Origin: Bryobacteraceae bacterium
Lineage (GTDB): Bacteria; Acidobacteriota; Terriglobia; Bryobacterales; Bryobacteraceae
Assembly: GCA_025980665.1 (NCBI GenBank)
Contig: JAICXC010000014.1
Span: forward strand, 1-57,981
Direction of reading: 5' to 3'
DNA: 57,981 bases
Positions 23,754 to 32,782 of this stretch are shown one piece after another. Position numbers and translations under genes: made by a program. Position 1 is the first letter of the stretch. Each line of letters begins with the position of its first letter. The notes beneath the pieces were generated by a model, which saw nothing but the letters and a program-made list of their open reading frames with translations, was not told where the DNA came from and did no database searches.

Positions 23754-24643
23754 TGAGTTCTCTCCCTAAAACCTTTCGGATCCGGAGCGTTTTTCTGCTG
23801 CGGCTCAAGGTGCATCAAGTCGCTATAAAGAAGCTTGTCGGCGAATGGCACGCACTTATGTTCGAGTATCTGCACGTTATCGTCGATCAAGCGATAGAGC
23901 GGCATCTCGATGGTCCAAGGCCTGGAGAAAGTCTTGGGATCCTCAAGCGTCGCTTCGTAGCGGATGTGAGTGGGATCCAACAGCGTGAATCGTTCGGTCA
24001 CCTTCAACTGATTGCTGTGAAAATTGCCCGCCCGATCCAGCTGTGATTTTTCGTTCTGGCCGGTGGTGACCACCACTAGGACGTTGCCTTCCCAGGTACC
24101 GTCGGACTTGCCCATCCAAGTATCCACGGGCGGTTCCCCGTGGTCCGTCATGTGGATAATCCGATTGGTGGCGTCGAATGGGTAAACCATCAGCAGGTCG
24201 CCGGTACCCTGAGAGATCTGGAACGGCATGGTGTGGTAGGTGACACGCGGAACTCCCAGCATGAAGCACCTGGCTTCGGGGTCCGACGCCGGCCACGCCG
24301 CGCGATTCTTATCGCGCTGCTCGAGCGCTTTCGGCAGGTACGGAATCTTTCCATCGCCCTTAATGACGCTCTTACCGGCCGGGATCGCGGCAATCGCGCC
24401 CAAGCCCCAGAAGTCGTCGAGAGCCTGCGCCGAATGCGCTTCCAGATTCCAGTTGGCGGTGTTCAACGCCTGCCAGATGCCGTTAAAATTGGGATGGCCC
24501 CCGATCGTAGCGGGACGCTGCGCGAGCTGGGCCGGGCGTTGCGCCGGCTGGGCTTTAGCTTGTTTTGCCTGTTTGGCTTGCTGCGCTTGCGCGACGGACA
24601 TCAGCGCTGTCATAGCGATCACGCTGATGAATCGATTTCGCAT
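23750..24643 (-). CDS. Secreted GHWEG/VTERF family protein (member 1)
   Basis: A 297-residue exported protein. After the signal peptide there is a repetitive linker (QQAKQAKQAKAQPAQRPAQ), then GGHPNFNGIWQAL, ARCFMLGVPRVTYHTMPFQI, GTWEGNVLVVVTTGQ, LKVTERFTLLDPTHIRYEAT and LEDPKTFSRPWTIE. These blocks recur in the proteins at 24741-25790 and 39163-39969. No function is known to me. The second of two adjacent ATGs is chosen because GGGAG lies 6 nt before it. It is the first gene of the operon with DUF6152 and the B3-like enzyme, and is divergent from its relative at 24741. Confidence 0.82.
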   Translation of the reverse strand: MRNRFISVIAMTALMSVAQAQQAKQAKQAKAQPAQRPAQLAQRPATIGGHPNFNGIWQALNTANWNLEAHSAQALDDFWGLGAIAAIPAGKSVIKGDGKIPYLPKALEQRDKNRAAWPASDPEARCFMLGVPRVTYHTMPFQISQGTGDLLMVYPFDATNRIIHMTDHGEPPVDTWMGKSDGTWEGNVLVVVTTGQNEKSQLDRAGNFHSNQLKVTERFTLLDPTHIRYEATLEDPKTFSRPWTIEMPLYRLIDDNVQILEHKCVPFADKLLYSDLMHLEPQQKNAPDPKGFRERTQ

Positions 24644-24740
24644 CATCTACTCCCTATTGTACGCCGTTGTTTTCGCTTCACAGAATAACACGCTGTGATT
24701 CAGGTAATGTAATATTGATTTGCGGACCTGGAGGATTACA

Positions 24741-25790
24741 GTGACCAAACGGATTCTGGCTTTCGGCGTAATCAGCATGGCGACAGTCTTCGCCCAGAAT
24801 ACGGGCGGAGGACGCGGACGCGGAGCCCCGCCGGCACCAGCCGAGCCCGGAACCGCCAAGGAACGGCAGCTCTGGGCGTACGACGTGAAGCCCGTCCCTA
24901 ACTATGCGCCGCCCAAGACGCCTTGGGGCGAACCAGACCTACAGGGTATCTGGCCCATCAACCATCTGATCGCGGTTCCTCTTACGCGACCGAAGCAGTA
25001 CGGCGACCGGCTTTACAGGACGGACAAAGAATTCGACAGCATGACCGCTCGGGCCCGAGGCACGGGACCGATCCCAGATAGGGACTACCCGGACAGACTC
25101 ATGCGTCAACTGTCGCTGATCGTCGATCCGAAAGATGGCCAGTTCCCCGCGCTCACCGAATATGGCAAGAAACTCCAGGCGGAGATGAAGAGCAGCTACA
25201 AACCGGGTGAGACTGTTTTTGATAGCGTCGACGACTTCAGCGCCTGGGATCGGTGCATCACGCGTGGCATGCCGGTTTCGATGGAACCGCGCAACTACAA
25301 TAACGGCATCCGCATCATGCAGTCGCCTGGCTACGTGATGATCGTGCTTGAAATGGCGCACGAGGTCCGCGTCATTCCGACCAATGGAATGCCGCCGCTG
25401 GATCCCCAGATCAAGGAATATTTGGGCGAATCGCGGGGGCATTGGGAAGGCAACACGCTGGTGGTGGAGACGACGAACTTTAACGGCCTGGTGGGACATA
25501 CCAGCGCCGGCGTTCCCGGATCTCCCGGGCCACTTCAGCCCGAAACCCCGAACATGAAGATCACGGAGCGGTTCACCCGCGTGGCTCCGGATACCATCGA
25601 GTTCACGATGAAGGTCGAGGATCCGACGGTTCTGGCTACGGGCTCTTACACTGTGGCGTATCCGATGTTCCTCGACAACAAGTACGAGATGTTCGAGTAC
25701 GCCTGCCACGAGGGAAACACTGCCGTACGGAACTACATCGAAACGTCGCGTTTCGAACGCGCCCACCCCAAAGCGGCCGAGAAGAAGTAA
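24741..25790 (+). CDS. Secreted GHWEG/VTERF family protein (member 2)
   Basis: A 349-residue exported protein from a GTG with GGAGG 6 nt upstream; a TTG 21 nt earlier lacks a ribosome site. The mature N-terminus has a Gly/Arg tract (NTGGGRGRGAPP). Family blocks are GEPDLQGIWPINH, DRCITRGMPVSM, GHWEGNTLVVETTNFNG, MKITERFTRVAPDTIEFTM and VEDPTVL, with FEYACHEGN near the end. The function is unknown. It is followed after 35 bp by the small Gly-rich protein at 25826. Confidence 0.83.
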   Translation: MTKRILAFGVISMATVFAQNTGGGRGRGAPPAPAEPGTAKERQLWAYDVKPVPNYAPPKTPWGEPDLQGIWPINHLIAVPLTRPKQYGDRLYRTDKEFDSMTARARGTGPIPDRDYPDRLMRQLSLIVDPKDGQFPALTEYGKKLQAEMKSSYKPGETVFDSVDDFSAWDRCITRGMPVSMEPRNYNNGIRIMQSPGYVMIVLEMAHEVRVIPTNGMPPLDPQIKEYLGESRGHWEGNTLVVETTNFNGLVGHTSAGVPGSPGPLQPETPNMKITERFTRVAPDTIEFTMKVEDPTVLATGSYTVAYPMFLDNKYEMFEYACHEGNTAVRNYIETSRFERAHPKAAEKK

Positions 25791-25825
25791 CCGGCTCCTC
25801 ACAAAGAAACAAAGGAGAACACCCT

Positions 25826-26278
25826 TTGAAAAAAGCGCTGTTCATGACCATGGTTGCGCTGGGCGTGACCGCGTTTATGCTGATGGCGCAAGACGCCTCG
25901 AGGTTCAATGGCACCTGGAAGGGTGAAGACGGCGGCCAAATACGCAAGCTGACCTACAAGGACGGCGTCGTGTATATGGAAGAGACGCAAAAGAGCGGTA
26001 TGGTGATCTTGCGTCAATATCCCACCCAAGGACAGGAAGTCACCATGACCGAAGGCGTCTGGAAGGACGCCAAGGCCACGGGCAAAATGGAAGGCAATAA
26101 GCTAGTCGTCGAAACCACCCAGGGCAACGGGACGCAGTGGCACGATGAATGGACCTTGGCGGAAGACGGCAAGAGCTATTCGGCCTTGCGGCAGAGGGTC
26201 GGCGGCGGTGGCGGCAAGGCCGGTGGCAAGGGCAAAGGTGGGGGCGGCGCCCCGGAAACCTTCACTAAGATTCAGTAG
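25826..26278 (+). CDS. Small secreted protein with a Gly/Lys-rich tail
   Basis: A 150-residue protein from a TTG with AGGAGA 7 nt upstream. It has a signal peptide (ALFMTMVALGVTAFMLMAQ), a beta-rich body (FNGTWKGEDGGQIRKLTYKD, GVWKDAKATGKMEGNKLVVET, WTLAEDGKSYS) reminiscent of lipocalin-like small domains, and a tail of Gly and Lys (GGGGGKAGGKGKGGGG). Not recognised as a family. It probably belongs to the same unit as 24741-25790. Confidence 0.72.
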   Translation: MKKALFMTMVALGVTAFMLMAQDASRFNGTWKGEDGGQIRKLTYKDGVVYMEETQKSGMVILRQYPTQGQEVTMTEGVWKDAKATGKMEGNKLVVETTQGNGTQWHDEWTLAEDGKSYSALRQRVGGGGGKAGGKGKGGGGAPETFTKIQ

Positions 26279-26309
26279 TTTCAGTACTGCTTCGGCAGAG
26301 TCCGCTAAC

Positions 26310-26864
26310 CTACTTACACCTGTTTGCGACGTTACCGGGGCGGTACTTGTTGTGGCAGTTTGAGCAGGACGTAGCCAGCACATCGGATGCCTGGAGCATC
26401 TTGTCCCGGTCCTTAGTCAAAGCCGCTTTGTAAGCGAACATACTGGCGTCTCGAAGCCCGTTCACCATTTGCACCCAGTCCGCGTTCGCCAGGGGAACAT
26501 CCCGACCGTTGCTGCACTTCCGGCCGGGCGTCATCAGCAAATCCGCGGAGTCGGCTAATGTGAGCGCACTATTCTCGACCGCCTCCCAGCCTCCGAATAC
26601 ACCCGTCAGAGGGTCAGTTGATCCGGAAGGTTCCGACGCCGGCTTAACGTCCTTGGGGTCGTAGCGCTGCGTGAAGAAGATCACGTTCGAATGCGGGAAG
26701 AAAAGTGACCTCATCAGTTGATTGAGATTCGCCGCGGGTGCGGCGGCCTTCGGCGATGATTGTGCCGACAGGGACCCCGCACAGACGACCGCTGCAAGAG
26801 CTATAGTGAACCGACTGATTCTCATCCCTGCACGCCGCCCCTGGCGATGATGTTCGTCCTGCAT
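26310..26864 (-). CDS. Exported c-type cytochrome
   Basis: A 184-residue protein. The ATG at 26864 has a GGGAGGAAACG ribosome region; an alternative ATG 13 codons later directly precedes the signal peptide (ISRFTIALAAVVCAGSLSAQ). The chain is helical, with a single CSNCH haem motif near the C-terminus, as in cytochrome c-prime/c556-type four-helix bundles; MRSLFFPHSNVIFF near the start could supply an axial ligand. It probably handles electrons in the periplasm, perhaps for the PQQ enzymes encoded in the window (inference). Confidence 0.78.
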   Translation of the reverse strand: MQDEHHRQGRRAGMRISRFTIALAAVVCAGSLSAQSSPKAAAPAANLNQLMRSLFFPHSNVIFFTQRYDPKDVKPASEPSGSTDPLTGVFGGWEAVENSALTLADSADLLMTPGRKCSNGRDVPLANADWVQMVNGLRDASMFAYKAALTKDRDKMLQASDVLATSCSNCHNKYRPGNVANRCK

Positions 26865-27210
26865 CGTTTCCTCCCGTGGTGATCCCTTGATAGGATACAG
26901 GATTCATCTAAGCTAAATTTTTCTTATCAAAGATTCTGATAGGACCTATGAGCCAGACACTATCGACAACGGGAGTGAAGCTGTCCTATAGTGACAACAC
27001 AAGGTCTTTAAGCATAGTCCGTCCGCGTCCGCTTTCTTTCCATCGAGTCCGGGCGTGGGCTTCGGCCCATCAGGTAATCTGATAACCCTTCTCAATGCGA
27101 CGGGCATTGACATGAGGGTCGAGCTGTAATACAGTCAGCCAGATTGGGTCTTTGAGCGTTACGTATATCGCTTGAGCTAAAGAAGCCATGCACGTGTTAA
27201 TGGGAGGCTT
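26865..27210. other. 346-bp intergenic region before the first TonB receptor
   Basis: No coding frame is convincing. A direct repeat TGATAGGA occurs at 26888-26895 and 26937-26944, and the second copy runs into the small palindrome ATAGGACCTAT (26939-26949). A GGGAGG ribosome site precedes the ATG at 27211. I could not identify a confident sigma-70 promoter. Confidence 0.5.
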
Positions 27211-30200
27211 ATGAATTCTCGTTTTGTTTTGTTACTGATAGCAACGGCGGCAGCGGTCTTTGGGCAAACTGCCGCGGGAACGTTGACCGGAATTGTGACG
27301 GATCCGTCCGGGTCCGTAATTGCAGGTGTTCCCGTTACTGCGACCCGTGTAGACACGGGCACTGTGTTCACGAGTGTTACCTCGCAAACGGGTAACTATG
27401 CGATTCCGCAAATGCCCGTCGGCCGGTACGTGGTTACCGTCGCCCAGGCAGGATTCAAGACGTTCCGCCAGGAAAACGTGACGATCGGCGCGGCGCAGAC
27501 GTTGCGCCTGGATGTCACCATGGAACTCGGTGCGGCTGCTGAGTCCGTTACAGTCACAACGGAGTCGACGCTGCTGCAGACGGAAAGCGGCGCGCTGACT
27601 CACGACATCACCGTGCGTCAGATTAATGATCTTCCAGTTTTGCCTCTGGGCACCTTCACCCGGGATCCATTTGCGCTCGCCTATACCCTTCCCGGCAGCG
27701 TGAATCAATTCGGCCAGGGATTCGGCCCGAGAATCAACGGACTGAACATTCAGAACAATCAATACCGCGTCGATGGCGAGGTTGTCACGAACGTCGGCTT
27801 TCCTACGATTACCACGCGTGAGAATGTGAGCCCTGACGCGATCCAGGAAGTTGCGATTCAGAGCAGCAATTTCAACGCGGAATATGGTGGCGTCTCGGCA
27901 GCCTTGATCAATCAGGTGATTAAGTCGGGCACCAACCAGTATCACGGTAGCGCGTTCGACTACTTCGGCAACGATATCTTAAACTCTGACGACGCCGCCT
28001 CTCACACCAGGGGCCGCATCCGCCGCAATGATTACGGAGCCAGCATAGGCGGTCCGGTCTGGATTCCTAAGCTCTATAACGGTAAAGATAAGACCTTCTT
28101 CTTCTTCAACTGGGAGCAGTACGTCGACACTCAGTATCACTTCACGGATTTCACTGCTCCGACGGTGCCGACCGCCGCATACCGCGCAGGCGACTTCTCC
28201 GGTCTACTCCCCATCTCCCAGGCGGGAGGGCCCGGTGGGGATCCCAACCTGAGGATTGGCACCCACGATTATAAAGACCCCTTGGGTAACGTGATCCCTC
28301 TAGGCACGATCTTCGATCCAAATAGCACTCAGACGGTCCAATGCAATGCGGCTCTTAGTTCGGATTGCACGCCCGGGTCTGCGCTGCAAGTGCGGTCTCC
28401 GTTTGCAGGCAACCGGGTTCCCGCGACGCTTATCGACAAGGTGTCGATGAATATCTTAAACAAGTACGTGCCGCTTCCGCAGGGTCCGAACGCTAACCTC
28501 GGAGTATTGACCAGCAACTATTTCAATCCGTTCCATGGCTATCGGCATACCAGCATGCCGGCATTGAAGATGGATCAGAACATCGGACCCAAGGCGCGGC
28601 TTTCGTTTACTTACTTGGATACGGTCACCAAGTCGCCAGTTCAGGCTCTGGGTCTAGGCGAAGGATTCCCGGAACCGATCACCGCTAACGCCGGCACGTT
28701 TGAAGGTTCTCCTACCTATCGCATCAACTTCGACTACAACATCAGTCCTACCATGCTCTTCCACCTGGGCGTCGGCTGGCAGGAATACGACTTTTGCAGT
28801 TGCCCTGTGACAACGAACTACAATGCTGCGGCCGACATCGGATTGACCGGTACGACCCAGAATTCGGTATTCCCACGTTTTAATTCGACCGTCGTAAGCA
28901 GTCCGTCAATCGGCGGTCTGAATGCGATGGGCTCTGGAAGCGGAATTTCGCGGCAACTGGAAAGGCACCCAACGAGTTCAGCCAACGTCACCCGGATTCA
29001 GGGAAACCATACCTTCAAAGTGGGAGCCGACTATCGGATTAACCAGCAGGTGGTCCTTAACAACACCAACAGTGCGGGACTCTTTAGTTTTGGGAATACG
29101 GCGCCTGGCGGGGCTAATCCGCCTTTGACCGGTAATGGCGTCACTTGGCAGCCGTCGCTGAACGGCCTGACCGGTTTTACGGGAAACTCCAACGCCGTAG
29201 GTTTCGCGTTTGCGAACTTCTTGATGGGCAGTGTAACCAGCGTAACTCTGGCCACTCCGCCTGAATATCGCAAAAGAAATATTCAGACGGGGTTATTTAT
29301 ACAGGACACTTGGCGCATCCGGCGAAACCTGACCCTGGATTACGGCCTCCGTTGGGATTACGGCACGTATGCCAAAGAAGATTTTGGGCGCGCCGTTGAC
29401 TTCAGCCCGACAACTCCCAATCCTGCTGCCGGAGGACGACCGGGAGCGTATATCTACGAAGCGAGCTGCAATTGTAATTTCGCTTCCAACTATCCATATG
29501 CCATTGGTCCCCGGATCGGAATTGCGTACAGCTTGAATTCGAAGACCGTTCTCCGCGGCGGCGTCGGGATCGCTTATGACTCGGTACCGTTTACTGGAGG
29601 AGGCGTCATCAATTCAATCTCGACGCCCATTCTGCCAAATGGGTTCGATGACTTCAAATTGCAAGACGGGATTCCAAGCCGGTACAATCCTGTGCTCGCG
29701 ACGTCAAACCCCTCCGCGGGATTCATTGCCGGAGCAATTAACACGAATGCGGCGGCGTTCATCGACCCGAACGCCGGGCGTCCGGACCGGACGTATCAGT
29801 GGCAAGCGAGTCTGCAACGTGAAATCACCCGGAACTTGGTGATTGAGGCAGCCTATGTCGGCAACCGGAATGTCTGGCAGGCGGCCACCGGCTTCCAGGA
29901 TTTCAATGCCGTCTCCGTAAGCTCTTTGCAACACTATGGTTTCTCCGTTGATACTTCAGCGAAGGGGCTGAGTGACGCAACCCTTCTCAATACGAACCTC
30001 AATCGGCTCACGGCGAGCCAGTTGTCGACCCTGGCAAGTTACGGAGTTTCCGTTCCCTATAGCGGATACCCGACTGGAGCCACTGCCCCGACGGTGTTAC
30101 AGTCGCTCAAGCCTTTCCCGCAGTTCAGCAGCGCCCTCCAACCCTCCGCACCTCTGGGTAAATCCTGGTACGATTCTCTGCAAATGACGCTGACGAAACG

Positions 30201-31059
30201 TTTTTCGCATGGATTGTCGGCGACTGGTGGTTACACTTACTCCAAGAACCTTGCATTGACCGGGTATCCGGACGTCTTTAATCCGACAACCGGAAAAGAC
30301 CTGGTAGCCGCGAATCCGCCGCAGCAGTTGCGAATCTCTTTTGAATATCAGATACCACGATACAAAGGCACACTGCCCATCCTCCGAAACAAGCTTGTGT
30401 CTTACGCCCTAGGTGACTGGGCTTGGTCGAGCGCCCTGTACTATCAATCGGGCCCGTATCTCGGCCGGCCGAGCGCCGGATCCACAAACTCCATCAGCCG
30501 GTGGCTGGGCCGCGGTCCTGGAGTCGGTTCCCAATTGAAGAAAAATGCGGATGGAAGCTATATGAATCCATGGTCGGTGAACTGGACCGATCTGAATGGT
30601 GTCCATCACACCGACCCCCTCGATATCAACTGCCATTGTTTCGATCCGAACAAGACCGTGGTGATCAACCCGGACGCCTGGCAAACGATTCCGGATGCCA
30701 CCTGGACGGCGGACACGAGCACCTACTCTTTCTTCCGCGGCGCGCGCCGGCCCAGTGAAGCGATGAACTTCGCGCGGAACTTCAAGATTAAGGAAAGAGT
30801 CACGTTCCAGATTCGCATGGAGTTCCAGAACGTCTTCAATCGCGCCACCCTCCCGAATCCTAATCTGGGCTTCAGCCCGGTCAATCCGACCTATGGGTGC
30901 TCTGGTGGCATCACCGGCTGCACTCTTGCCGGGGCGAACGGCAACTACACCTCTGGTCTCGGTACGTTCACGAGCTTTGGCACCAACCTGGGTCTGGGTA
31001 ACGCCACAGCCCTGGGAAATCAGCGCACCGGCCTGCTCATCGGACGTTTCACGTTCTAA
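27211..31059 (+). CDS. TonB-dependent receptor with carboxypeptidase-regulatory-like domain (1)
   Basis: A 1282-residue outer membrane protein. It has a signal peptide (FVLLLIATAAAVFG), a carboxypeptidase-regulatory-like domain at about residues 20-105 (GTLTGIVTDPSGSVIAGVPV, GNYAIPQMPVGRYVVTV), a plug domain about 115-230 (INGLNIQNNQYRVDGE, ALINQVIKSGTNQYHGS) and a large beta-barrel ending in Phe (LLIGRFTF). These Oar-like receptors are a hallmark of Acidobacteria and take up large or poorly diffusing substrates. A strong terminator follows, and a methoxyaromatic demethylase gene lies convergently downstream, so an aromatic or lignin-derived ligand is possible. Confidence 0.93.
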   Translation: MNSRFVLLLIATAAAVFGQTAAGTLTGIVTDPSGSVIAGVPVTATRVDTGTVFTSVTSQTGNYAIPQMPVGRYVVTVAQAGFKTFRQENVTIGAAQTLRLDVTMELGAAAESVTVTTESTLLQTESGALTHDITVRQINDLPVLPLGTFTRDPFALAYTLPGSVNQFGQGFGPRINGLNIQNNQYRVDGEVVTNVGFPTITTRENVSPDAIQEVAIQSSNFNAEYGGVSAALINQVIKSGTNQYHGSAFDYFGNDILNSDDAASHTRGRIRRNDYGASIGGPVWIPKLYNGKDKTFFFFNWEQYVDTQYHFTDFTAPTVPTAAYRAGDFSGLLPISQAGGPGGDPNLRIGTHDYKDPLGNVIPLGTIFDPNSTQTVQCNAALSSDCTPGSALQVRSPFAGNRVPATLIDKVSMNILNKYVPLPQGPNANLGVLTSNYFNPFHGYRHTSMPALKMDQNIGPKARLSFTYLDTVTKSPVQALGLGEGFPEPITANAGTFEGSPTYRINFDYNISPTMLFHLGVGWQEYDFCSCPVTTNYNAAADIGLTGTTQNSVFPRFNSTVVSSPSIGGLNAMGSGSGISRQLERHPTSSANVTRIQGNHTFKVGADYRINQQVVLNNTNSAGLFSFGNTAPGGANPPLTGNGVTWQPSLNGLTGFTGNSNAVGFAFANFLMGSVTSVTLATPPEYRKRNIQTGLFIQDTWRIRRNLTLDYGLRWDYGTYAKEDFGRAVDFSPTTPNPAAGGRPGAYIYEASCNCNFASNYPYAIGPRIGIAYSLNSKTVLRGGVGIAYDSVPFTGGGVINSISTPILPNGFDDFKLQDGIPSRYNPVLATSNPSAGFIAGAINTNAAAFIDPNAGRPDRTYQWQASLQREITRNLVIEAAYVGNRNVWQAATGFQDFNAVSVSSLQHYGFSVDTSAKGLSDATLLNTNLNRLTASQLSTLASYGVSVPYSGYPTGATAPTVLQSLKPFPQFSSALQPSAPLGKSWYDSLQMTLTKRFSHGLSATGGYTYSKNLALTGYPDVFNPTTGKDLVAANPPQQLRISFEYQIPRYKGTLPILRNKLVSYALGDWAWSSALYYQSGPYLGRPSAGSTNSISRWLGRGPGVGSQLKKNADGSYMNPWSVNWTDLNGVHHTDPLDINCHCFDPNKTVVINPDAWQTIPDATWTADTSTYSFFRGARRPSEAMNFARNFKIKERVTFQIRMEFQNVFNRATLPNPNLGFSPVNPTYGCSGGITGCTLAGANGNYTSGLGTFTSFGTNLGLGNATALGNQRTGLLIGRFTF

Positions 31060-31104
31060 GAAGCGCGAGCAAGGACGCAGTAGCGTCACGGCGGTTAGCT
31101 AGTG

Positions 31105-31140
31105 AAAGGGTCGCATCCGCGGATGCGACCCTTTTTATTT
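31105..31140 (+). terminator. Strong rho-independent terminator
   Basis: A perfect 30-bp palindrome, AAAGGGTCGCATCCG joined to its complement (31105-31134), is followed by a T-rich run. The A tract on the left arm also makes it usable for transcription arriving from the right, although the next leftward gene stops at 31223. Confidence 0.9.
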
Positions 31141-31222
31141 ATGCGGTCGGATGGGCCTCGCACGCGACAGTAGCCCTCATAGCGCGGGTCGTTGTTCAAG
31201 AACTAAGAGAGATGCGCCCTGT

Positions 31223-32596
31223 CTAGCTAGTGCGATAGGCTTCGCGCGCCACTTCGACGTAAGGCACGGGAGCAACGGTGGCGCCGATCTCCACCTGAAC
31301 GTGGCTCTCGACCGTGGGCCTTTCGCCGGTACCCGGCTGCTGGCCCCAGACAAACGTCACTTTATTACCCACCTGCGCCTGCTCATTGTCGAGTATGGCC
31401 AGCGTCAGCATCTTGCCTTCGTTGGAGCTGTAACCGATCCAGGTGGAGATGCCGACGGTCTTGCCGTTCTTCATGACCTTGTCGTACGGCCATGTTGAAT
31501 ATACGGCGGACGGAAACTCGATGAACTTGGCCCGTTCACCCTTGTCGAAAATGGTGCTCATGGCCTTCATCACATCGGCAGAATCGAGTGCCAGAGTGAC
31601 TTTAGTGCGCTTAGGATTCTTCGAAATCGTCTCGAGCGCTTCCCGTCCGATAAAGTCATGATCGAATTTGACGGTGGGCCCGTAGCCCAGATCGTAGGGC
31701 GTCAGATAGTAGTCTTCAATGTTTTCGGAGTAGAAGCTTCCACCCAGGGAACCGATCGCTTCGTAGCTATTGGCCGGCAGCCATTCGCGGAACGCTTTCA
31801 TCTTCGCGCCGGTATAAACGGCCGGCAGAGGCGAAGGTATCCAGCCCGATTCCAAAGTATTCGAGGAATACGCCCGGGCGCCGGAAAGCCGCAACCCGAA
31901 CTCCTGGCCCGCTTCGACGATCGCGTCCTTCACCGCTTCGCCGTCGGCTGCGGGGCCGAACAACTCAAATCCCGGTTGACCGACCATGCCGTGACGCAGG
32001 GCGCGAACCTGTTTCCCCGCGATCGTGAAGACTGCCATCTGGAAGAATTTGACGTCCGGTACCGAGCCGCCGAGTACCTTTTCCATAACCTTCAGGGCGT
32101 TGGGACCTTGTACCTGATAACGGTAGGTCTTGCGCACCACGGGACCCTTCTGTGCAGCCGCTCTTTCATCGCGCGTACACTTGGCGTCATAACCGCCGGT
32201 CTCGCAATGGAACTGGACCCAATTGTGAATCGATGGACGGCCAACCAGATTGAAAACGTTGGGCTCCAAGCCGAACAGAATGACATCCCCGATGACATAT
32301 CCGTCGTAATTGCAGGCAATGAACTGTTTCGCCTTGTTGGGACCGAAATTCTTAAACGTGTTGATGCCGAGGGCGGAGAGCAGCTTTAGAGCATCGGGAC
32401 CCTCCACGTACATATCAGTCATGTGATACGACTGGTTGAAGAGAACGCAGGTCTTCTGCCAAGCGCGCTGTTCATCCCGCCAATTGGTGTACTCACTCGC
32501 CACGACAGGATACACATAGGGGCCAATAGCTGAATTTCTTAACAGCTTTACCGGGCTGGTCTTCTGCAAAAGCGTTTCTAAACTCTGTTGGCTCAT
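31223..32596 (-). CDS. LigM-like tetrahydrofolate-dependent aryl O-demethylase
   Basis: A 457-residue aminomethyltransferase-fold (GcvT) protein. It matches, from memory, the vanillate / 3-O-methylgallate O-demethylase LigM of sphingomonads along its whole length: LLRNSAIGPYVYPVVASEY, NWRDEQ.AWQ, PNKAKQFIACNYDGYVIGD, IRTLRHGM-type RALRHGMVGQPGFELFGP, SNTLESGWIPSPLPAVYTGA, REWLPANSYEA and NIEDYYLTPYDLGYGP. The reaction moves the methyl group of a methoxyaromatic acid to tetrahydrofolate. The ATG at 32596 aligns with the LigM start; a TTG 12 codons earlier is not used. No clear ribosome site is seen. It is divergent from a MetE-like gene that could consume the methyl group. Substrate needs testing. 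Confidence 0.85.
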   Translation of the reverse strand: MSQQSLETLLQKTSPVKLLRNSAIGPYVYPVVASEYTNWRDEQRAWQKTCVLFNQSYHMTDMYVEGPDALKLLSALGINTFKNFGPNKAKQFIACNYDGYVIGDVILFGLEPNVFNLVGRPSIHNWVQFHCETGGYDAKCTRDERAAAQKGPVVRKTYRYQVQGPNALKVMEKVLGGSVPDVKFFQMAVFTIAGKQVRALRHGMVGQPGFELFGPAADGEAVKDAIVEAGQEFGLRLSGARAYSSNTLESGWIPSPLPAVYTGAKMKAFREWLPANSYEAIGSLGGSFYSENIEDYYLTPYDLGYGPTVKFDHDFIGREALETISKNPKRTKVTLALDSADVMKAMSTIFDKGERAKFIEFPSAVYSTWPYDKVMKNGKTVGISTWIGYSSNEGKMLTLAILDNEQAQVGNKVTFVWGQQPGTGERPTVESHVQVEIGATVAPVPYVEVAREAYRTS

Positions 32597-32782
32597 AAAT
32601 TGTCGATTGGTTCCAAATCCGGACGATTTCAACTGACCCCAAACGGGCTAGTGTAGCACTTGAGAGGCTAAATCCATCACTGATTTCGTCTTGATGATGA
32701 CGAGCATCAACTGCATTGATAAGTTCCGAAGCGACCGCAAAAGTTCATGATATCCTTTGGGGCGCGCCCCCAGCCAGTCTCT